From an uncultured beta proteobacterium (GTDB lineage: Bacteria > Pseudomonadota > Gammaproteobacteria > Burkholderiales > Burkholderiaceae_C), in contig CAIMHL010000429.1 of assembly GCA_903840825.1 (NCBI GenBank), positions 1 through 21,887 of the forward strand: DNA of 21,887 bases, in the 5' to 3' direction. Shown here piece after piece: positions 16,389 through 21,887 of the stretch. A program made the position numbers and the translations under genes. Every line of letters begins with the position of its first letter. Positions within the stretch are counted from its first letter, which is position 1. Under the pieces are notes generated by a model. The model was not told the origin of the DNA. It did not search any database and was given only the letters and a program-made list of their open reading frames with translations.

Positions 16389-17876
16389 ATGATCGATACA
16401 CTGAGCTGGATTTCGCTGCTGCCAGAAATATTTTTGCTCGCCATGGCCCTCGTGATCGCACTGCTTGATTTGGGTGTTAAGAGTCCCCGTCGGACCTTGA
16501 CTTATGGTGTGACCATGATGACCTTGGCCGTTGTGGCCAGCATGCAATTGGTTTATGCCAATGGCGGCCAGACTATCTACGGCTTTGGTAACATGGTGGT
16601 CAGCGATGTGATGGGCAATTGGCTCAAGTTTTTCGCCACCATCGCCGTGATGGTCACGCTGGTTTACGGTCGCCCCTACGCTTCTCAGCGAGACATGCTG
16701 CGCGGCGGCGAACTGTTCACCTTGGGTTTGTTTGCACTGCTGGGCATGTTCGTCATGATCTCAGGAAACAACTTTTTGGTGATCTATCTCGGCCTAGAGC
16801 TCTTGACGCTTTCAAGCTACGCTTTAGTGGCTCTGAGGCGTGACAACGCCACGGCGACTGAAGCCGCGATGAAGTACTTTGTGTTGGGTGCTTTGGCCTC
16901 AGGTTTCCTGCTTTACGGTCTCTCTATGATGTACGGTGCGACAGGCTCCCTGGATGTCAATACTGTTTTCAAAGTGATTAACTCAGGCCAGGTCAAGCAC
17001 CAGGTGTTGGTGTTCGGTTTGGTATTTGTAGTGGCGGGTCTTGCATTCAAATTAGGCGTAGTTCCTTTTCATATGTGGATCCCTGACGTCTATCAGGGTG
17101 CCCCTACCGCTGTTACCTTGCTCATCGGTGGTGCACCGAAACTGGCTGCATTCGCTATCTTTATACGTTTGCTAGTGGAGGGTATGTTGCCACTCGCTGT
17201 TGATTGGCAGCAGATGCTGATGGTCTTGTCGATAGGCTCTTTGCTGATCGGTAATCTGGCCGCTATTGCACAAACCAATTTGAAACGCATGCTGGCTTAT
17301 TCGACGATTTCCCAGATGGGCTTTGTCTTGCTGGGTTTGCTGTCGGGTGTTGTCGATGGCAACATTCTTTACGCGGCCAACGCCTACAGCTCGTCCATGT
17401 TTTACGTCATCACCTACGTGTTGACAACGCTGGCCAGTTTCGGGGTGATTATGTTGCTCGCGCGTGAAGGCTTCGAAAGCGAAGAAATATCCGATTTTGC
17501 CGGTTTGAACGAGCGCAGTCCTTTGTATGCTGCGGTTATGGCTATTTGCTTATTCTCTTTGGCCGGAATTCCACCCATGGTGGGTTTCTATGCCAAGTTA
17601 TCGGTTTTGCAAGCCTTGATTGCCTCTGGACAGTCCTTCAGCATTGGTCTTGCTATTTTCGCAGTAATGATGTCATTGGTGGGGGCTTTCTACTACCTGC
17701 GCGTTGTCAAGGTCATGTACTTTGACGCCCCTGTTTCAACGGCTGCCATCACCGCCCCCTTTGATGTTCGGGCTGTCTTGTCCATCAACGGTGGTTTGGT
17801 TTTGCTCTTGGGCTTGGTGCCAGGTGGGCTTATGGCCTTGTGTGCCAAGGCCATTGTTCAAATGCTGGGTTCCTGA
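16389..17876 (+). CDS. nuoN: NADH-quinone oxidoreductase subunit N (antiporter-like)
   Basis: A 495-residue proton-pumping subunit next to NuoK, with about 14 hydrophobic helices. E137 (VIYLGLELLTLSSYAL) and K221 (FKLGVVPFHMWIPDVYQGAPT) match the essential E133 and K217 of E. coli. AAGAGA (16377-16382) lies 6 nt before the ATG. It is the last known complex I gene, and the DUF2818 gene begins 20 nt later without any terminator between. Confidence 0.97.
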   Translation: MIDTLSWISLLPEIFLLAMALVIALLDLGVKSPRRTLTYGVTMMTLAVVASMQLVYANGGQTIYGFGNMVVSDVMGNWLKFFATIAVMVTLVYGRPYASQRDMLRGGELFTLGLFALLGMFVMISGNNFLVIYLGLELLTLSSYALVALRRDNATATEAAMKYFVLGALASGFLLYGLSMMYGATGSLDVNTVFKVINSGQVKHQVLVFGLVFVVAGLAFKLGVVPFHMWIPDVYQGAPTAVTLLIGGAPKLAAFAIFIRLLVEGMLPLAVDWQQMLMVLSIGSLLIGNLAAIAQTNLKRMLAYSTISQMGFVLLGLLSGVVDGNILYAANAYSSSMFYVITYVLTTLASFGVIMLLAREGFESEEISDFAGLNERSPLYAAVMAICLFSLAGIPPMVGFYAKLSVLQALIASGQSFSIGLAIFAVMMSLVGAFYYLRVVKVMYFDAPVSTAAITAPFDVRAVLSINGGLVLLLGLVPGGLMALCAKAIVQMLGS

Positions 17877-17896
17877 TTGCAGACGAGGAGCATCTG

Positions 17897-18193
17897 ATGT
17901 CCCAAACAATTGCTGTCTGGCTGGTGGTGTTGACGGCCTTGGTCGCGGCCAACCTGCCTTTCTTTACCCAGCGCCTGTTTGGTCTCGTGCCCGTTGCGGG
18001 CGCTAAGTCTTTGGGTATCCGTCTCCTTGAACTCTTCGCACTCTATTTCGTGACGGGGGGTCTGGCTCTTGTCCTTGAACAAAGAGCGGGGCAAATAGCA
18101 CCCCAAGCCTGGGAGTTTTACGCCATCACCGGCACGCTTTTCATCACGTTTGCCTTCCCTGGCTTCGTGTATCGTGTTCTTCTTAAGCGCTAG
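17897..18193 (+). CDS. DUF2818 family small membrane protein
   Basis: A 98-residue hydrophobic protein of unknown function, assigned from memory to the DUF2818 family. Three hydrophobic segments are visible, at about residues 5-29, 40-60 and 73-95, with few charged residues except short basic ends (YRVLLKR at the C-terminus). GAGGAG (17885-17890) lies 6 nt before the ATG, one of the best ribosome sites in the window. It follows nuoN by 20 nt and precedes the NUDIX gene by 5 nt, so it is almost certainly in the nuo transcript. Position suggests an accessory, assembly or stability role for complex I, but nothing in the sequence proves this. Confidence 0.85.
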   Translation: MSQTIAVWLVVLTALVAANLPFFTQRLFGLVPVAGAKSLGIRLLELFALYFVTGGLALVLEQRAGQIAPQAWEFYAITGTLFITFAFPGFVYRVLLKR

Positions 18194-18198
18194 AACTC

Positions 18199-18852
18199 AT
18201 GACGCAACCCCGCGTGATGAAAGATCGGCATCTTGTTGAGGAAACGCTGAGCACACAGGAGATTCTTCGCGGTAACTTCCTGCACGCCGTGCGCGATCAG
18301 GTCAAGTTGCCTGATGGGTCGACTGCCAGCCGTGAATACATTATTCATCCGGGCGCTGTCATGATTGTGCCTTTGCTGCTAGACGAGTCGGGTCAATGGC
18401 AAGTCGTCCTCGAGCGTCAATTCCGCTACCCCGTAGGCCAAGTCATGATCGAGTTCCCCGCGGGCAAGCGCGATTCTGATGAAGACTTGCTGGTTTGTGC
18501 CCAGCGGGAGCTTCGCGAGGAAACGGGCTATGTGGCCACTGAGTGGGCGAGGGCGGGGGTCTTGCATCCTGTAATCTCTTACTCCACTGAATATATTGAC
18601 ATCTGGTTTGCACGCGGCTTGACAGCCGGGGAGAGACAACTTGATGCCGGTGAATTCCTTGATGTTTTTACGGCCACGCCCGAGCAGTTGTTGCTTTGGT
18701 GTCGCGATGGCCTGGTGACCGATGCTAAAACACTGACGGCCGCACTTTGGCTTCAAAATGTGCATTCTGGTGCTTGGCCGCTTGACTGGATTTCTATTCC
18801 CCCGTCGGCTCCTTTCGCCGAGGTGGTGACTGTCCCCCATGAAAGTTCTTGA
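18199..18852 (+). CDS. NUDIX hydrolase, ADP-ribose pyrophosphatase type
   Basis: A 217-residue protein with a perfect NUDIX box at about residues 89-111. The pattern G-x5-E-x7-RELREETG gives G89, E95, R103, E104, E107, E108 and G110, the magnesium-binding helix. The upstream strand segment HPGAVMIVPLL and the segment VLERQFRYPVGQVMIEFPAGK are characteristic of ADP-ribose pyrophosphatases (NudF-like), which split ADP-ribose into AMP and ribose 5-phosphate. The exact substrate cannot be read from the sequence. No strong ribosome site precedes 18199, so initiation may be coupled to the preceding gene. Its last 14 nt overlap the DUF1178 gene. Confidence 0.9.
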   Translation: MTQPRVMKDRHLVEETLSTQEILRGNFLHAVRDQVKLPDGSTASREYIIHPGAVMIVPLLLDESGQWQVVLERQFRYPVGQVMIEFPAGKRDSDEDLLVCAQRELREETGYVATEWARAGVLHPVISYSTEYIDIWFARGLTAGERQLDAGEFLDVFTATPEQLLLWCRDGLVTDAKTLTAALWLQNVHSGAWPLDWISIPPSAPFAEVVTVPHESS

Positions 18853-19294
18853 CCTTCAGTGCGCCCGCTTGCACCTGTTTGAGGGCTGGTTTGGTTCTGA
18901 GGACGACTTTTTGTCCCAGCGTGAGCGGGGCTTTATTGAGTGCCCGGTTTGTGCAGATTCAGTCATTACCAAACGTCTGAGTGCTCCCCGACTTAACTTG
19001 TCGCACGCGCGTGCGCCTCTTGAAGCGGGCGTTCTGCCTGCCCGGCCTGAGCCCACTGTTGCAGACTCGGCGTTGCAGGCAGCATGGATGGAGGCTAGCC
19101 GAAAAATTGTAGCCAACACCGATGACGTCGGTACCCAGTTTGCTGAAGAAGCCCGGAAAATTCACTATGGTGAAATTCCAGAGCGGGGTATTCGTGGCCA
19201 AGCCTCTGCTGAAGAAACCAAGTCGCTGATTGAAGAAGGCATCGCGGTGATGCCTCTTCTTTTGCCCAAGGGGCTCAAAGGGCCACTTCAGTAA
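18839..19294 (+). CDS. DUF1178 family protein with a C-terminal conserved region
   Basis: A 151-residue soluble protein of the DUF1178 family, function unknown. It opens MKVLDLQCARLHLFEGWFGS and then has ECPVCAD. The cysteine at residue 8 and the CPVC pair (about 36-39) resemble a small zinc-ribbon-like knuckle, but a complete four-cysteine set is not obvious. The conserved C-terminal part includes FAEEARKIHYGEIPERGIRG and EEGIAVMPLLLP. The start overlaps the NUDIX gene by 14 nt in another frame. It is the last gene of the plus-strand run, and its stop codon lies in the loop of a long hairpin. Confidence 0.85.
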   Translation: MKVLDLQCARLHLFEGWFGSEDDFLSQRERGFIECPVCADSVITKRLSAPRLNLSHARAPLEAGVLPARPEPTVADSALQAAWMEASRKIVANTDDVGTQFAEEARKIHYGEIPERGIRGQASAEETKSLIEEGIAVMPLLLPKGLKGPLQ

Positions 19295-19316
19295 CAGCGT
19301 CTGGAGCGGCCTTGAG
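19274..19316. terminator. Long hairpin between converging DUF1178 and glutamate dehydrogenase genes
   Basis: The left arm has CTCAA, GGCC and CTTCAG; the right arm has CTGGAG, GGCC and TTGAG. Together they form 15 pairs with one A/C mismatch, one two-base bulge and one G/T pair around a 9-nt loop (19292-19300). It stands between the ends of two converging genes, where a bidirectional terminator would be expected. No strong T-run follows on either strand, so intrinsic termination is uncertain. Confidence 0.4.
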
Positions 19317-19329
19317 TGCACGGCGCACT

Positions 19330-20628
19330 TTATGGGTATAGGCCCCGTAATTCGCGGGCATGAAGAATGCGTTTGCAGGCCACAATAAAAGTGGCGGTGC
19401 GCAGGGTGACCTTGTTGTCTTGCGCCACCTGCCAAATGCCCGCAAAGGCTTCTTTCATGATGCGCACTAGGCGGGCATTGATTTCGTCCTCGCTCCAGAA
19501 AAAGGAGGAGAAGTCCTGCACCCATTCAAAGTAGCTCACCGTCACGCCACCGGCGTTGGCGATCACATCCGGCAGCACCAAAATACCTTTGTCCGTGAGG
19601 ATGTCGTCGGCCTCGGGCGTAGTGGGGCCATTGGCGCCTTCAATCACCAGGCGGGCTTTGATCCGGCCTGCGTTTGTGGCTGTTATTTGTTGCTCCAATG
19701 CTGCGGGTATCAAAATGTCGCAGTCTACTTCCCAGAATTTGTCGTCTTCAATGACTTCAGCGGCCTCAAAACCCGCCACCGTACCTCGGCTCGCCACATG
19801 GGCCAAGAGCGCCGGTACATCAAGACCTGATGCCTGGTAAATGGTGCCACCGTGGTCTTGCACAGCCACGATCCGGGCACCTGCTTCTGCAAACAAGCGA
19901 CCGGCGACACCGCCCACATTGCCAAAGCCCTGAATAGCCACCCGCGCCCGGCTGATGTCCAGGCCGATATGTTGCGCTGCCTCAACGCCTACAGTGTAGA
20001 CGCCGCGTCCGGTGGCATCACGCCGGCCGAGTGAACCACCCAAGTCCACTGGTTTGCCCGTGACGACGCCGGTGTTGGTAGAGCCTTCGTTCATGGAGTA
20101 GGTGTCCATCATCCATGCCATGATTTGTTCGTTGGTATTGACATCGGGGGCCGGAATATCTTTGGTTGGGCCGATGATGATGCCAATCTCGCTGGTGTAA
20201 CGGCGCGTCATGCGCTCAAGCTCACCCAGCGACAAGGTTTTGGGGTCTACCCGAATACCGCCTTTGGCACCGCCAAAAGGCACGTTCACAGCGGCATTCT
20301 TGATGGACATCCAGGCAGAGAGGGCCATGACTTCTGACAGCGTTACATCTTGGTGAAAGCGTACGCCGCCTTTGCCGGGGCCGCGCGAGGTGTTGTGCTG
20401 CACGCGGTAGCCCTCAAAGTGAGCCACCGTGCCGTTGTCGAGTTGAATCGGCACATCCACAATCAAGGCTCGCTTGGGGCGGCGCAGGGTTTCTTCCCAG
20501 CGCGCCAAGTGACCTAAATAAGGCACAACGCGGTCAACTTGTTGCAGGTAAATCCCCCACGGTCCCAGCTTGTCGGCTTGGAGGTAGGAGGGAATGGTCT
20601 GAGTGGGTGTGCTCATCGCAGAGGTCAT
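19330..20628 (-). CDS. Glutamate dehydrogenase (Glu/Leu/Phe/Val dehydrogenase family)
   Basis: A 432-residue cytoplasmic enzyme that interconverts glutamate and 2-oxoglutarate plus ammonia using NAD(P). Substrate-site and catalytic residues are visible: K86 (GPGKGGVRFH), K110, K122 (PFGGAKGGI) and D162 (IPAPDVNT). The dinucleotide-binding fold has GFGNVG at 234-239, with an Asp at 258 near the end of the second strand. This hints at NAD preference, but cofactor choice is not certain. The start at 20628 is chosen because AAGGAC lies 6 nt upstream; a second ATG 12 nt later has no such site. A 133-nt AT-rich gap upstream probably holds its promoter, but no clear -35/-10 pair was found. It converges on DUF1178. 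Confidence 0.95.
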   Translation of the reverse strand: MTSAMSTPTQTIPSYLQADKLGPWGIYLQQVDRVVPYLGHLARWEETLRRPKRALIVDVPIQLDNGTVAHFEGYRVQHNTSRGPGKGGVRFHQDVTLSEVMALSAWMSIKNAAVNVPFGGAKGGIRVDPKTLSLGELERMTRRYTSEIGIIIGPTKDIPAPDVNTNEQIMAWMMDTYSMNEGSTNTGVVTGKPVDLGGSLGRRDATGRGVYTVGVEAAQHIGLDISRARVAIQGFGNVGGVAGRLFAEAGARIVAVQDHGGTIYQASGLDVPALLAHVASRGTVAGFEAAEVIEDDKFWEVDCDILIPAALEQQITATNAGRIKARLVIEGANGPTTPEADDILTDKGILVLPDVIANAGGVTVSYFEWVQDFSSFFWSEDEINARLVRIMKEAFAGIWQVAQDNKVTLRTATFIVACKRILHARELRGLYP

Positions 20629-20761
20629 GAATGGGTCCTTGTGGGTTAATCAAGCCCAGACTGTAGGACGTCAAGATCGTGCTGTCCAAGGCCAAGTTTT
20701 TTCGTATCTATGCAAAATTTTTATAAAGTAAAAGGCCTCAATCCTGGAAATCAATCTTCCC

Positions 20762-21887
20762 TCAGGCGTTGAATTGAAGCGCTGCCAAGCCTGCATAAAC
20801 GCCGCCGCGCATCACCAATTCATCGTGGGTGCCTTGTTCGACCAGTTGCCCGTGGTCTAGCACCACAATCAAATCAGCCTTCTTCACGGTCGCCAAGCGG
20901 TGTGCAATCACCAGTGTGGTGCGGCCTTGCATGGCGCGCTCCAAAGCTGCTTGCACCATGCGCTCGCTCTCGGCATCCAGTGCGCTGGTGGCTTCATCAA
21001 GCAGCAGCAGCGGCGGGTTTTTGAGCATGGCCCGCGCGATGGCGATGCGCTGGCGCTGGCCGCCACTCAGGCGCACGCCGCGCTCGCCCAAAAACGTGTC
21101 GTAGCCTTGGGGCAGGGCGGTGATGAATTCGTGGGCAAAAGCGGCCTGGGCTGCCGCTTGCACCTGCGCATCGGTGGCGTCAGGCAGGCCGTAGCGAATG
21201 TTCTCCAACGCGCTGCTGGAAAAAATAACGGCGTCTTGCGGCACGATGCCAATGCGCTGGCGCAGATCGTGCAAAGCCATGTCGCGCGTGTCAACGCCAT
21301 CGAGCACCATGCGCCCCGAGGCCGGATCGTAAAACCGCAGCAGCAGCTGAAAAACAGTACTTTTTCCAGCGCCGCTGGGCCCGACCAAGGCCACGGTTTG
21401 CCCAGCTTTCACATCCAGAGAAAACTGTCCTAGCGCCGTTTGCAGAGGGCGGCTTGGGTAGCTGAATTTAATAGAATCAAATTTAATAGCGCTTCCAGCT
21501 CGTTGCACGGGGGCTACAGCTGGTTTTAAGGGTGAAGTAATGGGCGAGAGCGTACCCAGCAACTCCATCAGTCGTTCGGTGGCCCCGGCGGCGCGCAGCA
21601 AGTCGCCATAGACCTCGCCCAAAACCGCAAACGCGCTGGCCAAAATAATGACGTACAACACCGTTTGGCCCAAATCCCCCGCGCTAATGCGCCCCGCCAT
21701 CACCGCCTGTGTGCCTTGGTACAAGCCCCACAGCAAGGCCGCCGACGTCGCAATAATGATGAACGCCACCAGCACCGAACGGGCGCGCGAGCGGCGCACC
21801 GCAACGCTAAAAGCCGCGTCAGTGGAGGCGTTGAACCGCGCGGATTCACGGCCCTCAGCGGTATAGCTCTGCACCACAGGAATGGCA
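20762..21887 (-). CDS. ABC exporter, fused membrane and ATPase domains, 3' part (5' end outside window)
   Basis: The C-terminal 375 residues or so of an ABCB/MsbA-like half-transporter are visible; the frame runs off the window end, so GTG at 21877 is not the true start. The visible membrane part has two hydrophobic segments (near 21765-21710 and 21675-21600). The ATPase domain shows Walker A GPSGAGKST, Q-loop VPQDAVIF, signature LSGGQRQRIAIAR, Walker B LLLLDEATSALD and the switch His in IAHR, all intact. Substrate cannot be inferred; lipid or drug exporters share this layout. The linker between the domains is encoded by an AT-rich patch and a copy of the 30-nt repeat. It precedes the glutamate dehydrogenase gene on the same strand. 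Confidence 0.93.
   Translation of the reverse strand, partial: AIPVVQSYTAEGRESARFNASTDAAFSVAVRRSRARSVLVAFIIIATSAALLWGLYQGTQAVMAGRISAGDLGQTVLYVIILASAFAVLGEVYGDLLRAAGATERLMELLGTLSPITSPLKPAVAPVQRAGSAIKFDSIKFSYPSRPLQTALGQFSLDVKAGQTVALVGPSGAGKSTVFQLLLRFYDPASGRMVLDGVDTRDMALHDLRQRIGIVPQDAVIFSSSALENIRYGLPDATDAQVQAAAQAAFAHEFITALPQGYDTFLGERGVRLSGGQRQRIAIARAMLKNPPLLLLDEATSALDAESERMVQAALERAMQGRTTLVIAHRLATVKKADLIVVLDHGQLVEQGTHDELVMRGGVYAGLAALQFNA
21487..21516. repeat. 30-nt hairpin repeat, copy 2 (inside ABC exporter gene)
   Basis: It begins TAGCGCT and ends GGGGCTA, sharing 23 of 30 positions with the copy at 1082-1111, including the central CGTTGCA. A nested pair, CCAGCT (21495-21500) and AGCTGG (21518-21523), could extend folding. 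On the minus strand it encodes about ten residues (AVAPVQRAGS) of the linker before the ATPase domain, without breaking the frame. Confidence 0.55.

Noticed and set aside
18379..19525. Minus-strand open frames of 153 and 188 codons
   Set aside because: They oppose the NUDIX and DUF1178 genes, and the second also covers the end of the glutamate dehydrogenase gene; all three covered genes have clear family motifs.
20641..20761. AT-rich gap between ABC exporter and glutamate dehydrogenase genes: promoter, operator or terminator
   Set aside because: On the minus strand I tried TTTACT/TAGATA, TTGACG/GATTAA and TTGGAC/TACAGT pairs; none is convincing. A weak stem GGGAA/TTTCC after the exporter stop is not followed directly by a T-run.
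21431..21455. A third partial match to the hairpin repeat (TAGCGCCGTTTGC)
   Set aside because: The match needs a gap of several bases, and the segment encodes conserved-looking ATPase-domain sequence (PLQTALG), so chance similarity is more likely.

Overview
The window is an ordinary, densely packed piece of a betaproteobacterial chromosome, most likely from the family Comamonadaceae (Rhodoferax/Polaromonas/Limnohabitans-like). I base this on remembered protein similarity and on the gene order pnp - quinone oxidoreductase - tpiA - secG - tRNA-Leu - nuoA-N - DUF2818 - NUDIX - DUF1178. No database search was possible.

Layout. Positions 1-1057 hold the 3' half of pnp (polynucleotide phosphorylase). 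Next comes a short plus-strand group of a medium-chain NAD(P)H:quinone oxidoreductase, tpiA and secG (1127-3249); the first two overlap by 4 nt, and a hairpin with a T-run separates tpiA from secG. A 117-nt gap carries a 14-bp perfect palindrome and a plausible sigma70 promoter, followed by tRNA-Leu(GAG) at 3367-3451. The complete 14-gene complex I operon nuoA to nuoN fills 3511-17876, with separate nuoC and nuoD genes, tight spacing and several overlapping stops and starts. Three small genes continue it on the same strand: a DUF2818 membrane protein, a NUDIX hydrolase of the ADP-ribose pyrophosphatase type and a DUF1178 protein (17897-19294). On the minus strand, converging on these, are a Glu/Leu/Phe/Val-type glutamate dehydrogenase (19330-20628) and, upstream of it, the 3' part of an ABC exporter with fused membrane and ATPase domains (20762 to the window end).

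How the genes work together. The nuo genes encode every core subunit of the proton-pumping NADH:quinone oxidoreductase: the NADH/FMN module E-F-G, the quinone/Fe-S connecting module B-C-D-I and the membrane arm A-H-J-K-L-M-N. The metal ligands and the pumping Glu/Lys residues I checked are present, so the enzyme looks functional. NuoG lacks three of the four ligands of the optional cluster N7, as in mitochondrial-type enzymes. The remaining genes are housekeeping genes for RNA turnover, glycolysis, protein export and nitrogen/carbon metabolism.

I see no phage, insertion sequence, CRISPR array or defence locus, and no convincing new multi-gene system. The best leads are a dispersed 30-nt hairpin repeat present twice (once between genes, once inside the coding region of the ABC exporter), the uncharacterised nuo-linked DUF2818 gene, the palindrome before the tRNA/nuo block, and a long hairpin between the two converging gene sets. 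No gene-free stretch exceeds about 135 nt, apart from the 261-nt secG-nuoA interval that contains the tRNA.
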